Below, one piece after another: positions 1 to 11,321 of a stretch of DNA of 64,000 nt. Each line of letters starts with the position of its first letter. Position 1 is the stretch's first letter. The notes beneath the pieces were generated by a model, which saw only the letters and a program-made list of their open reading frames with translations, ran no database searches and was not told where the DNA came from. The stretch is from assembly GCA_947568835.1 (NCBI GenBank), contig OX387606.1, forward strand, positions 12,214,001 through 12,278,000. The letters are read 5' to 3'. A program made the position numbers and the translations under genes. The DNA is from Protonemura montana. Its lineage: Eukaryota > Arthropoda > Insecta > Plecoptera > Nemouridae.

Positions 1-660
1 GAAGAATTGAGAAAAGGAAATCAAGTACTTCAAGACACAGTAAGTGATTCCTGTTATTGAATTATGTAACAAGTACTACCTACCTAGAACCCAAAATATT
101 GACAAACCATCAAATATTGTGCATGCGTTAGGTATTCTAGTAGGTATGTAGGTAGTACTTATTACTTCATATTGTCTGCTTCTCATACATAGATACAATT
201 TTTGTTTAAGATTGACAATGATGATAGAACAATCATTATGAACAAGGAAACAATCCTAAAGCTGGCCAAAAAGATAACAGGACTTGAAATGGAGCTGTCG
301 CAAGCATTACACAACCTTGCAGAACACAGAGCTAAGCAGGAAGAAAAGCAAAATAAAAGGCAGAAATTAAGAGAAGAAAATGCCAACCTGATTCATGAAT
401 TTGAGCTGTCCGTACATGAGCGTGATATAATTTTACAGAAGATTAAAATAACTAAAATGGTGAATGAGGAGAAAGAGTCCCATGCTACAGAGGTGGAAAA
501 ATGCTTACTAGAAAAAGAGCACGACATCATGTTTTTGAGACATCAACTATATGAGTTTGAACTTCAAGAATCCACTCAATCGTGGGCAAATAAAGCTCGT
601 TATTTGGCGCGCCGGATGCAGCCGTTGATGGTTTACATTCTAACGCAACGAGTTACGTGA
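1..660 (+). CDS. Coiled-coil protein, 3' end of gene (partial)
   Basis: Two exons are visible. Bases 1-39 read EELRKGNQVLQDT and end at a GTAAGT donor. Bases 211-660 follow a TTTTTGTTTAAG acceptor in phase 0 and end with TGA at 658. The visible protein is 13 + 149 residues and its N-terminus lies outside the window. The second exon is almost wholly charged Lys/Glu/Arg sequence with heptad-like Leu/Ile spacing (for example KLAKKITGLEMELSQAL), so I infer an extended coiled coil, with a more basic tail (ARYLARRMQPLMVY). There is no transmembrane segment or catalytic motif in this part. I do not recognise the family; a cytoskeletal or ciliary coiled-coil protein is possible but unproven. The gene converges on the allergen-like gene at 1212-2413. 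Confidence 0.75.
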
Positions 661-730
661 ACATTTTATTTTGAGGTGTCATTTGTAACTTTGTGTTTAC
701 TTTTTACTAACTTCTTACACTTAGGATTGA

Positions 731-736
731 AATAAA
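731..736 (+). terminator. Polyadenylation signal of the coiled-coil gene
   Basis: A canonical AATAAA lies 71 bases after the TGA at 658-660, in AT-rich sequence that does not stay open. It suits a short 3' UTR. Confidence 0.6.
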
Positions 737-1211
737 TAATAATGCAACACAAAAGTGACCAATTCTGTTTCCAGGGTTAGTTCAGCTAAGGTTATAAAAC
801 ATGATTGCTGGTACTGGTACAAAATTCTATGGTACAATAATCCAGTAACAAGTGTGATTTGAGGTTATGATTGGCAGACCTTGCAATGGAGAGTAACACA
901 CGGCTGACAATGAAAATGAAATGGGTACCTTGCAGTGACGCTTGACTTTTTCATAGTAATGGTGAGTTGACGGCTCCGTTTTTAGACAGCGATATGGTTC
1001 AAATTTTGGTTCAAATTGACAATTTACACGACACTTCGACACGACAACATAAAGCACGTGTGACGTTTCGATCACCAATCACCAATGGTATGTCGAGATG
1101 GGAGAGGGGGTAGGTTGGAGCGAAAATTCAAATGTAAAAGAGAGAAAATTCAATTTACTATCTATAAAACTTTAAGTTTATCACGAGAAAATACAGAAAT
1201 ATAAAAGACAC
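737..1211. other. Intergenic, between converging genes
   Basis: This holds the 3' flank of the coiled-coil gene and the 3' UTR of the minus-strand gene that stops at 1212. The open frame at 827-1078 (minus) has no splice signals, no recognisable composition and no family resemblance, so I treat it as chance. I see nothing else. Confidence 0.5.
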
Positions 1212-2413
1212 TTAGTGCCTGTTGAAGATGTGTCGCTCAGCTGGAACAACGGCTGCAGGACCGCAGGCAACCCCAGTGACCGTTCCGAAGTCGAGACCGA
1301 CTAGGGTCAGTTCAACCGCTTCTGTCATTTTGGTTTCAATGATCTTCAAAATCGTATTCTTGAACATCCAGGTGAAGACGTCAATAGTTGCGTTCCAGAT
1401 GACGTCAAAGAACCAGGTACCATCCAGATGAATATCCAGTTTGCTACAATGAGGAAGAATATACGAATGAGGCAATGATTTCTTGGTAAATCGCCAACGA
1501 AGCTAACTTTACTTTAGCAGTGCTGTAGGAAACAACTTACCCAGAGTCGGAAATGAAAAGCTTTTTGAGGACCGCCTCGCAAGTGTCAAGATCCACCAAG
1601 ATATCAGTAGAGATGAGCAGGTCATCGACATATCCGATAACATCACCCTTGGGCCCAACGTTCATGATTTGAGCCACATACTCGTAGGTCATCTAGAGGA
1701 AAATGAAATACATTTTGAATATAAAAGTCACCTCCATATTAATCTTCAAATACGTTATAAGTAGTGTTTGGGAAAACTTACGTAAAGCCTGTCGAATTTG
1801 ACATAAGTTTTGATTTCCAGTGTCTGTCCAACCTGCGATACTTCAGCATCTCCGGCACGAATAATCGTGGACAAATTTTGTAGCCATCCCTTGGTGAAGT
1901 ACAGCTCTCCATGGTATCGAATGAAGAGGAAAGTCTAGCGGAGAAAATGCGTGCAATTTGAAAGTTTGAGCTAGTAAAAACACAGGAAATAGATAAGATA
2001 GCTAAAAGGAATGCCTCTTACAACACTGAAGTCATGGAGCTCGTCGGGCAACTGCATAGGGTCGAGACCATACTCGATGGCTTTCGCCCTCAAGTTCTCC
2101 AGAATAGCATCGACAAATGCGTTGCTGTCATCGATGATGGTCTTCTCATCTCTACGAAGAATTATATACATTGTTTAGCTCAACTTTATAGCAAGCAATG
2201 GCAGTTTAATTTCTCAACTCCATTGTAGTTCATGTCAAAGAAACTGGAACACAGTTAGGGGCAAATGCTTTTCCATGAAGAAGCCGATCAATCTAACGTA
2301 CCCCTAGTACACTTCTATCTCTATTAGACCTACTTGAGAGCAACGGGGCTTCCATTAGCACTTCCAAGAGAAGCGACCAGGAACACTGCAATAGTCAAGA
2401 TCAACAGCTTCAT
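1212..2413 (-). CDS. Group-7-allergen-like secreted protein, copy A
   Basis: Five exons join in frame: 2334-2413, 2022-2151, 1782-1934, 1541-1692 and 1212-1443 (intron phases 2,0,0,2), giving 248 residues. The N-terminus MKLLILTIAVFLVASLGSAN is a signal peptide. The mature part contains DPMQLPDELHDFSV, then an HGELYFTKGWLQNLS strand, a GDAEVS turn, a TYEYVAQIMNVGPKGDVIGYVDD segment cut by the exon-4 start, and an amphipathic C-terminal helix (FKNTILKIIETKMTEAVE). This order and spacing match the mite group 7 allergen (Der p 7) / Grp7_allergen family, which has a BPI/JHBP-like lipid-binding fold. I infer an extracellular protein that binds a hydrophobic ligand; the ligand is unknown. It is a tandem paralogue of the gene at 3706-4976 with identical intron positions. 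Confidence 0.88.
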
Positions 2414-2440
2414 TGTTGACTTCTTTCAGCACTGATACAA

Positions 2441-2447
2441 TTTTATA
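2441..2447 (-). promoter_or_regulatory. Candidate TATA box of copy A
   Basis: Reading the minus strand, TATAAAA lies 28 bases upstream of the ATG at 2411-2413. A TCAGTG initiator-like hexamer sits at 2430-2435, closer than the usual spacing of about 30 bases. The TATA box is therefore plausible but the start site is unsettled. Confidence 0.4.
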
Positions 2448-2591
2448 TGTGACACAAGAAGCAATTGGTATTTATGTTTTGTAATGGGCCTATTAATCGT
2501 AATCTTTCAACCTGTCTCTTTTTTTTTGCATTTAATCATGTATCAAGATCTAGTTGTGATTGAGTTGCACACGTGACGGTAAACACTTGAA

Positions 2592-2618
2592 AATAATAAT
2601 AATAATAATAATAATAAT
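2592..2618. repeat. (AAT)9 microsatellite, LINE tail
   Basis: Nine uninterrupted AAT units directly abut AATAAA of the retrotransposon remnant on the minus strand. It is best read as the element's 3' tail rather than an independent microsatellite. Confidence 0.85.
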
Positions 2619-3274
2619 TGTTTATTCATAGCTCAGAAGCCAATTACATAATTACAATTACACAAAATTATATTCTTCAATCATCATCAAATTATAATCT
2701 TAAATCATCAATCATAATAATACTTACTACCATAAACTTACTATAAACTTACTTACTACCATACTCATCACTCATAAATTCAAATCATAAGTAGGTATTC
2801 ATGTTTAGTTTTGATCCACTCTACGCATCTAGCTTTAAAATCTCCTACACATTTCGAGTTTCTTATATTGAGGGGCAGCTTATCAAACTCTTTCATACCT
2901 GCATTAAATACAGAGTTGAACCATTTTTTTCCTCTACATCTTCTTCTGAACCCCAACCCTTCCACAGCCCTCCTCGTATTAATATTATGTATCTTTTTAG
3001 TAGATCCTATTTTATCATCTAAATAATCAGGCATAAGGCCTAACTTAATCTTGAAAATAAATACTAACACTAATAATAGAACATTGTCATTGACACTTAG
3101 CCAATCAGTCATTCTTAACATTTGAGCAATCGGTGTATCCTTATTACATCTAATTAAACATCTCATCACTTTATTTTGGAGTTTCTGAAGTGTTCCATGT
3201 TTCCAGTTTTCATTTAAGTCCCGATTAAATGTCGAAATGGCAATATGTTCGATTTCTAGCTGTGATGTATACAT
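2592..3274 (-). mobile_element. 5'-truncated non-LTR retrotransposon, 3' end
   Basis: A minus-strand frame (2780-3274, 164 codons) reads like the C-terminal end of a non-LTR reverse-transcriptase ORF2. It has GTLQKLQNKVMRCLIRCN, then TPIAQMLRMTDWLSV, then LLLVLVFIFKIKLGLMPDYL, followed by a basic FRRRCRGKKWFNS tail. That order is typical of the region after the polymerase domain in jockey/CR1/Rex1-type elements. Downstream on the same strand come a short AT-rich 3' UTR, AATAAA (2621-2626) and a trinucleotide tail (ATT)n, as expected for a LINE 3' end. The polymerase and endonuclease domains are absent. The remnant lies between the two allergen-like paralogues. I cannot assign the clade and did not find target-site duplications. 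Confidence 0.75.
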
Positions 3275-3705
3275 TTTTGTGTGATGACAGTCATTTCACT
3301 ACCCATTAAGCTGACATATTTGATTATCACATTCTGTGCTTCTTATATATTGCTTCTGATGCAGCAGTAATAGCTGCATAAACTGAAGATCCCAAATGCA
3401 AAAAGCCGATTTTAGGCAACGTTATTTTTCATGGGAAAACAAGAGGTTTGAGTCCCAACTTATTTTTTTCCTATCCCTTTCGGTTTCATTTTAAAAGAAC
3501 TAGCTCAAAATAGGGAACTAATGTTCATATGGATTATAAGGGATGTAGGATATTCCAAAAAGTATTAGAAGTTGTGTATTTTTTAAATTGTATGTATTTT
3601 TCAAACATAATTGACCATTCTACCCAGGAGATTATGATGAAAAAACAGGAATTCTTCAAAAAATTATAAAAAAATTAGTTGGTCAGTTGTGATCAATGCA
3701 TTTCT
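3275..3705. other. Intergenic, AT-rich
   Basis: This is the upstream flank of the LINE remnant and the 3' UTR of copy B. The frame upstream of 3274 hits a stop within eight codons, consistent with 5' truncation. No gene or clear AATAAA was seen. Confidence 0.45.
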
Positions 3706-4976
3706 TCAGTGGAAGTTAATACGAGCAAACTGGTTCTGCACTGGGACGGCAGCTGGTCCACATGCCACCCCTGTGACCTCAGCAAAGTCCATCAGTGGAA
3801 GAGTTGTCTCGATGGCAGTGCGCATTTTGTTCTCAATTATGTTCAGGATGACGTTCTTGAACATCAGCGTGAATATGTCGATGGTGGCGTTAAAGATCAC
3901 GTCAAAGAACCAGGTGCCATCCAGGTGGACGTCGAGCTTGCTAAAAGGCAAAATTAACCGATAACGAAATCGATCGTAAATGTAACGATTACACCTGGAG
4001 ATAGAAGTTCTATTCTAATCCAGTCACTCCAGAGAGCTCGTATAATAATTTTAAGATTGATTTAAAGACATGCATTAAACTGCACGGAGTTAGCAGGAGC
4101 AGCTGATGATTTTCTCCGAAAACGGAAAATAAATAAGACGGAATATTGTGTTTTTTTGCGCGAAATCTCACCCCGAATCGGAAATGAAGAGGTCCTTCAA
4201 AGTGGCCTCGCAGGTGTCAAGGTTCACGATAATATCAGTCGAGAGTTTCAAGTCATCGACGTATCCAATCACGTCACCCTTCGGTCCAACGTTCATGATC
4301 TGGGCCACATACTCGTAAGTCATCTGGAAACCAAAAAAGCACCTACCATTTTAACACATAGTTACAAAAACTGCTCAAAAAATCGAACTTTTCAATTCTA
4401 TAACCTTATTGAAACGATGTCAAGAAATAAGTCCAACTTACGAAAAGTCTGTCAAATTCGACGTAAGTTTTCATTTCCAAAATTTGTCCGACTTGCGACA
4501 CAACGGCGTCTCCGGAACGGACAATCGTGGATAGGTTTTGCAGCCATCCCTTTGTGAAATACAACTCCCCGTGATAACGGATGAACAGGAACGTCTGCAG
4601 AGAAGAAGAAGCGTAGCGGTATTTTTTTTTTTTTAATATTTTTTGAAGCTTGAGGCACTCGACATTTGAATAATTTCTTGCTTACCACACTGAAGTCATT
4701 GAGTTGATCAGGAAGTTGCATAGGATCAAGTCCATACTCGATGGCCTTCTCTCTCAGGTTGGCCAAAACTGCATCAACAAACTCGTTGCCATCTGCGACT
4801 AGAGCCTTAGACGATACTCTGCAGAGGAAAAATCTTCGGTTGTCATCGACTGTCTTAGAAATTCGCTGAAAGGAACTTTCTGTGGTCAAAACTTACCCGG
4901 GCTTGTTTGCCAGAGGGCTAGCGACGGCACCACACACCACAAGGGTCGCAACAGTCACCAATATCAACAGCTTCAT
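3706..4976 (-). CDS. Group-7-allergen-like secreted protein, copy B
   Basis: Five exons join in frame: 4897-4976, 4686-4818, 4442-4594, 4172-4323 and 3706-3940 (phases 2,0,0,2), giving 250 residues. The N-terminus MKLLILVTVATLVVCGAVA is a signal peptide. The protein parallels copy A throughout: DPMQLPDQLNDFSV, HGELYFTKGWLQNLS, a GDAVVS turn, a TYEYVAQIMNVGPKGDVIG segment and a C-terminal helix FKNVILNIIENKMRTA. Exon 3 differs from copy A at about seven of 51 residues and exon 4 at about six of 50. The signal peptide and C-terminus have diverged more. This pattern indicates a tandem duplication. The role is inferred as for copy A: an extracellular carrier with a BPI/JHBP-like fold, ligand unknown. 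Confidence 0.88.
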
Positions 4977-5476
4977 TATTAACTGTGATATCTTCTGAGT
5001 TAATAGATCAAATTTCATATTACCTACTTATTCTTGAGTCATACCTATCTATAATCAAAGATGTTTCACATAACTTATAAATTTCTACTCGGCTATCAAT
5101 CAAATCGCAATCGGATCTTATCGCGTGTGAGCAAACACTTAATTAATTTGTTCGTTTGCAATATGCGTTCTGATTTCGCTTCAATCAAGCGGTGATTTTA
5201 TTTAGAGATAAAGGATTGATAAGAGGGGTGTTCGTCAAAGAAAAGTCAAATTTCAACATGCAAATGTATTGTTCTACAACTCGAAAAAGCGCATGCACAG
5301 TTTTAGCAGTCATTTCGATAAAAATTGAAAAACATAATAAATAAATAAAAATATTCCTATATAAGTACGATATTTATAAGAAGTTTAAAGCACTTGCAAG
5401 AGAAGCAAAACTGAAACGATTCTAAGCCTAGAGAAAAACTAATTAGAACTAAGATCCTCCATATAGATGCCACAAC
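4977..5476. other. Intergenic: copy B promoter and chitinase 3' flank
   Basis: AT-rich sequence upstream of copy B and downstream of the chitinase stop at 5477. There is a run of AATAAATAAATAAA-like sequence on the plus strand (about 5335-5350) but no AATAAA on the minus strand close to the chitinase stop. No gene was seen. Confidence 0.45.
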
Positions 5477-8400
5477 TTAGTTTTTCTTGCAGTGCCCGGA
5501 AGTGATGTTTTCTTGCCAATCACAAATGGTCTTCTCTGCGTTCCAAACAGTTCCAGGCTTGCACGCAAACTCCAGAGGCTTCCCGTGAACGCATCGGATA
5601 TACTAGGGACAAAAGAAGAAACTAAATTAGCACCGTTTCTTATTTCAAAGACAATCTCTCCTAAACAAATGGCTTACTTTTGAGCAGTCAGAATGAGCAA
5701 TATAATCCTTATTGGCGCAGTCTACACTTTCGTCAGGATTTGACTGAACTTCGTTAGGAATATTTCCAGGAGGAATCTCTGGGTCATTTTCCGGCTTCTT
5801 GGGTGTAGTTGGGCCATTCGTTGGTGCTGGGGTTGTAGTTGGGGCATTCGTTGGTGCTGGGGTTGTAGTTGGGGCATTCGTTGGTGCTGGGGTGGTAGTT
5901 GTTGTCGTGGTGGTTGCCTGGGTCGAAGCTTCAGCTGGTTTCATAGTTGTCATGGGCTTCACCGAAGGATCGTACGATGATGAGGGGGTGGATGGGGGTC
6001 TCGCCCATTCAGGCTGAAATCAAAAGTCATGTGCCCAATGACACAACGCTAGCACGTCATTCACCATAAGTGGAGAACAATTGCGATCTTATCTTTTTTA
6101 AAAGTAAACATTAATTGATCGTAAAATGTAATTAACACTAAATAAAGTCTACTGATACATGACTGATAGCACGGTTGTTTACTCGATTTCAAGGGCAATT
6201 ATCATTGATAACGTTGGGGTTACACTGTGTAATTGCTTGATGCGAAAGTCCAAACGACAGTAGCCTAATAACGTTGTACTTGAATGTCAAATAATTACTT
6301 TCCGACCCGAAAAAAGCACTCCAAAGTGGAATGAAAAAGAAACTTGATACAATCACTTAAATGGTTAATTACTTTGTCTCAATTTGAAATCTTTCTAGTA
6401 TAGGTAGCTGGTACATTTATCGCTGAAAACTAAGTAGTCATATTCATGCATACCCTTGGCGTGGTGGTGCCAGTCGGTGAGGGCACTGTATAGCCCTTCA
6501 TGTTGCTGTGCATGACGTTGATCAAAGGGTTGATTGGCCCACAAAGCCCGCGGAAGTCATCCAAGTCAATCGCCCACGTCATCGCGCCGGCGTAACCCTT
6601 GGCCTTGATGAAGTCCATTTTAATCTGCACGCTCTTCGCGTCTTCGTATCCCACCCACTGCGTTCCTAGAAACCAACGAATCATTAAAGAAGTGTTTCGT
6701 TGAAAAAAAAATAAGGCAATCTCACATCATTTGAAAGGTTTGTATTTACCTTTGTACGCATAAGGGACTTTTCCATGCTCGTCCCATTTCTGGGTCCATC
6801 CATTATTTTCTGCTTGGAGGATCTCGCAAATCTGTGAGTAAGAAAAGTAAATTGCTTGTTTATCCGGTTTTCTTTGGGGCTTTTGTTAATCATTTTGTAG
6901 CATCAATATGAACATATTAATTTCTTTTAACTGATAGCAAAAACACCGTATTTAGCTTTGTCGCTAAAGATGTTTGTGTTAAATGCATTTTACATTTCCA
7001 AAGAATTACGATCTTTCGAATCCCCATGAGTCCCATCTTGTGCCATCTTGAGGCCACTCTTGCCTAGACAATATCCTTGCGTTCCCCAATTAGTGTGCTT
7101 ACCTCGAAGTAGGACATCGTCCCCTTGGCGTTCGTGTAGTTGGCAGCACTGCCGCCTCCAGCTTCCTTGTTGATGTACGTGCCGAGGTTGTGGTTATTGT
7201 TTCCGGCGCTCAGAGTGAAGGAGCGTCCGTAGAAGGGAATACCCACCACAAGCTTGTCAGCGGGACAACCAAAGTCCACCCACAACTGTAGTCCATCGTT
7301 CTGTAAGGGGGGAGGCATTAATGTATATCAATTGGAAGGAGACGAAATCATGGTCAAACTATCCGGTGGCGGTCTTTTGCTGCCTCGTTAGTGCGTTTTT
7401 TTATTCTTGTCATGTTTCAGTGTTTCAATTCATGTCCTGCTGTTTACGGCGTTGTAAAGTTTTATGGAGGCTTTCAGTTAACATTTGTATAATTAATTTT
7501 GTTTAACGGTTCGTTAGCATCTTGATGAAGTCTAAAGAACGGCGTGTAAAAGATTAGCCACGGTGCCAGTTTGATAGGTACATATTTCTCAAGGATACAG
7601 ACCATTTACTCTGACGTAGTGATTGGAAATGATTTAAATTCTAACTTATTTGATTTCACTGATAACTGATGTGTTTTTCTCTAACGCTTTGAAACCTTTG
7701 CGCTTTTCATATTCTTATGCGGATTGTGGAATCAAGCAACTTTTTAAATGTTTGCGTTTTTAGCACCGATTAATTCTGACTCTACGTTAAGACATTTTAG
7801 TCCTTACCACATTGAGCTTCTCATAGGCATACTGATCGTGAGGCCTCGTGTACAGCGGACTATGCACGTCAGCGAATCCCGCCCAGTTTCCTCGGAGGTC
7901 GTAGGACATGACATGGATGGCGTCGATCAGTTGGCAGAGTTCGGGCACGTGGTAGCCCTCGTTGAGTCGGAATTTGGCGAGAGGCACCGCCATCGTGATC
8001 TCCCAGCCCTTGCCCTGGCGGTCGAACGCGCGACGAAGCTCCTCGACGAAGTATAAGAAGCGGTCCTTGTCGGAAAAGCTACCTCCACGGTCCGCGGCTC
8101 CCGGGTATTCCCAGTCCAGGTCGAACCCGTCGAATCCGTAGCGGTTCATGAATTCTGATTGGGTAAAGGACGCAGACGTGTGAAAAATACTAGGTTTAAT
8201 TAATTCAAGTCTTAAATGTCTTAAATGTTTACTTAATTGTAAATGTCTTTGTCTGAAATAAACTTTAGTTCAAATCCGTCATTGGCGAAATGGTAATTTG
8301 CACAAATGTGGGTAGTTTAAGGGCGGTTTCATTTCGAATTTGGAATTTTCATTTATCAGAGAGAATAAGAGTGAATCAGGACATAAAGAAGTAATAAAAT

Positions 8401-9266
8401 ATAAAATAGCAACGCTGATCTACAACAAAACTCAAAATACGTTTGCAAAACTCTAGTAACTTTGAATCGAACAAAAATAGCTTCGTGTGACCATCCGGAG
8501 ATAGGCCATTGTGGTCTGATTTTATCTGAAAAACTGTCTAGATACTAAAAAAATAAAAAATAAAAAATACACGATGGACACGACAAACAATTGAAAAGTT
8601 ATTTTAGCTTGTCATTTCACACTTAAATCACTCCCTCATGACAAAGAGCACTGATCCGTACCTATAATTGATATACTTTTCTGAAAACTTAACGTACCAA
8701 CAGCGCTCTCGATAAAACTGTCTCGTCTGGCCTTGACGCCGACCATAGCGGAGTATTTGCGCCCTCCTTCGCCCCAACCGCCGACCGCGAGCTGCGTCTT
8801 TAGTCCCGGGAATTTCGTCTTGAGCGCCGTGAAGTTAGAGAAGCCAGTCATATCGATATCGACCTGCCGAACAAGAAATACGAACTCTCAAAATACAAGG
8901 AAAATAATGTTCCAAGTGTTCAAGTGTTATGAATGAGAAGAAACGCACCTCTGGGTCCAGGACAAGAACGTCCCAGGTGACGTTGCTGACGCCGATGAAG
9001 GAATAGATTACGTGGGTGCAAAGATCGCCGGGAACGTCTTCGATCTTGTAGCTGCCGACTCCCGGGCGATAGATTGCCCAGTTACTGAAGTAGCATACTA
9101 CACGGGCAGGCTTGTCTGCAAGATTGTTCGAAATGGAATCATTTTTTGCCAGTCCAGTTTGAGAAATCCAAATTCGCGGTGACGATAAAGTATGATAAGA
9201 CTTACCAGAAGCTGCCAAAGTTGCCGATAAAGCCAGAACACCAAAAAATAGAATAATGTTCTTCAT
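5477..9266 (-). CDS. Cht5: Group I chitinase (Cht5-like), secreted, GH18 + CBM14
   Basis: Nine exons close in phase: 9206-9266, 8949-9115, 8698-8863, 7808-8154, 7103-7300, 6750-6831, 6454-6665, 5678-6013 and 5477-5602, giving 564 residues. Residues 1-20 are a signal peptide. The GH18 domain (about 24-390) carries [24 protein letters not shown], the active-site motif [12 protein letters not shown] with D140, D143, D145 and the proton donor E147, then [12 protein letters not shown] and [13 protein letters not shown] Thr/Pro linker starting [10 protein letters not shown] follows. A six-cysteine CBM14 (peritrophin-A) domain runs C510-C561. The architecture and the [10 protein letters not shown] linker start are those of insect Cht5, the moulting-fluid enzyme that cuts cuticular chitin to oligosaccharides. 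No residue needed for activity is missing. The gene lies in its own promoter unit downstream of the kramer-like gene. Confidence 0.95.
5801..5900 (-). repeat. 30-bp repeats coding the chitinase linker
   Basis: A 30-bp unit occurs twice exactly (5821-5850, 5851-5880), with a partial unit before it and a diverged one after. On the minus strand each codes for a ten-residue [10 protein letters not shown]-like repeat in the O-glycosylatable linker. The period is a multiple of three, so copy-number changes keep the frame. Confidence 0.9.
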
Positions 9267-9278
9267 GATGTATTGATT
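9267..9278 (-). promoter_or_regulatory. Chitinase 5' UTR, second segment, and acceptor
   Basis: A TTGTTTCTAG acceptor lies 12 bases upstream of the chitinase ATG. With the donor at 9389-9394 it defines a 116-bp leader intron (9279-9394). Confidence 0.55.
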
Positions 9279-9394
9279 CTAGAAACAATCTATTAATCGA
9301 AGTAAAAGAACGTGTTTGTGAACTTATTTCACGAAGATTTAACGGAAATTCGCTCTCTGTCTCAGGCTTAAGTGTAATACAAAGGTCTTCTCAC

Positions 9395-9442
9395 CTTTGC
9401 CAACGAAGCGTCCTTCCTCTTGGACGCAGCCAGGCCAACTGA
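9395..9442 (-). promoter_or_regulatory. Chitinase 5' non-coding exon with Inr + DPE-like core promoter
   Basis: On the minus strand a TCAGTT initiator (9442-9437) puts +1 at 9440. Exactly 28 bases downstream is GGACGC (9413-9408), which matches the insect DPE consensus RGWYVT at five of six positions. The transcribed segment ends in AAG followed by GTGAGA, a good splice donor, and the leader intron would join it to the AG at 9279-9280. No TATA box is visible at -30, as expected for a DPE promoter. This is inferred from motif and spacing only. Confidence 0.5.
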
Positions 9443-11311
9443 TCGATCCGAACAATGCCCAGAACTTTGTTCGGCGAGACGAAATAGAAGCTTACACGGA
9501 AAGAATAATAATTGTATGTAAATGTCCAGTTATTGACCTCAAAAAAGTAACAAAAACAACCCCCTGAGCTCTGTTGAAAACTGATACCTATACCGGTGCC
9601 ATGACTAGCACCATAAAATAACCGGTCGGGTGACTGGCTTCTTTGTTGTTTTTTATTTATTTTATTATTATTATAGAATAATATCGTGGTGAGCATTCGT
9701 ACAAGTCGACAAACTCGTAGGTATCGACGCAGGCATCCTGAGGAGAAACGAGTTTTTTTAACTATCTCGTGTGTGCATACTAGATTATTGGACGCTAAGC
9801 AAGTGGCACTAATGTCCATGGCAATGTCCTCAGATGGCTATGGCTGCAACTTCATGTTTGACTTGATGGCATGGAGGCACGGCCAAATTTGAGCACGGTC
9901 AAATTTCTTATTGGCTAGCTCTCTGTCACCGAAAAGTGATAAATTCGGAAGTAAGAAGGGCGTTAGCCGATTCGAGAGGTCAGTGGCTGAAAGGATTCCA
10001 GTTTAAATGTCTTCACGGCACGGGGGCGCCGTCGAACCATACAGTTACGTTGACCCAAGAGATCCAACGTCTTAGCGCGGATTACTTGTTTGTAATGCCA
10101 GGAAGATTCTAATTTCTTCCTGGAGATTTCAATGCGCTGGCAAGCGGTTGGTTTTATGATAAATAATTCAACTTGTGTAGTCTTATTATTTTTCTGCATT
10201 CAATCTCTTGTTGGCGTGTCCTTGAAAGTTCAATCAATATGTAGGCACAAGTTTATTGCCTCCTTCCTTCGAATACCAATCACCTAGCCGGCCCTGGAGC
10301 GTCTGCAATAGCAAATTGCAGCTTCTCGACACTGAATAACACACTAGGGACAATGCCACGAACAAGCTTCTTTCTACCGAGAGTGAAAGATCTGTTACCT
10401 TCAATATCTGGGGTGAAAGGATTTTCAGGATATCGCCAATTTTTTGTTTGTAGGTTAATTCATTTTTAAGACATGTGTCTCTCATAATCGTTCACGTTAT
10501 ATTTCTATTCACAACTATAACAGATAATTGACACATTAAATTGTCGCACACCCTCCATTCATCTGGTTTCCATTTTCTCGTTTCAGTGATTAAGGAATAG
10601 CAAAACAAAATATAAATTTTGATTTTAAAAGTATTATTAAGTACACAATTTTAAATATTATGTTGCATGCATTTATGAGTAAACCTATTAAGGGCTATTT
10701 GCTCCCCTTTATAAAACACAATCAACTGAATATTATAAATATTATAATCCTGGCACATCAACATGACTTCATTCTCTGTATTTTAAGGTAAAAAACATAT
10801 AAACCTAGTGAAAATATGATAACAAACAAGGGAATTCACAATAAATGAAATAATTTAAAAATAGAAATATCATAAAACTACTCTAGTTCTGCAATCATTT
10901 TCAGTTTTCACTCTCAAATCCTACAACCCTGTTGTTTTTAAATTCTTCAAAACTACTTGACCAATTCTTCCTAGAGACATGTAAAATTTCCTACGTATTG
11001 CTCCCAATTTCTCTTAGCGGTTCAGAAAATGGTCGTTCTTCGATTAATAGATAGTTGTAATATGTAACACAATGAATCATTATGTCAATAAACTTTACAT
11101 AAACTACATCATATTATTTTAATAGAATATAATACCATCCTATGAAATATTTTAATAGGCTATTACAATAGGCCCTTGCATTGAGGATTATATTAATAAG
11201 TTAACATCACAGAATATTAAACATGTCAACATCGGAATGTATCGATTTACAAGAAAAGCATGAGCTATTACGTAGGTCTATCACGTATATTACATATTCA
11301 TCTCTCGGGAA
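9443..11311. other. Intergenic between chitinase and kramer-like gene
   Basis: This holds the upstream region of the chitinase and the region past the 3' end of the kramer-like gene. Several open frames (9391-9819, 9963-10199 and 10234-10485, all minus) lack splice signals and family resemblance. From 10.5 to 11.3 kb the sequence is strongly AT-rich. No gene recognised. Confidence 0.5.
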
Positions 11312-11321
11312 TTTATTTATT
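11312..11321 (-). terminator. Polyadenylation signals of the full-length kramer-like transcript
   Basis: Two overlapping AATAAA hexamers on the minus strand (11312-11317 and 11316-11321) lie about 390 bases after the TAG at 11711-11713. They are the first canonical signals I see after that stop. Confidence 0.55.

Noticed and set aside
9391-9819. Minus-strand open frame of 142 codons upstream of the chitinase
   Set aside because: It overlaps the chitinase leader exon and its donor. The composition is irregular and no domain is visible; likely promoter and 5' UTR.
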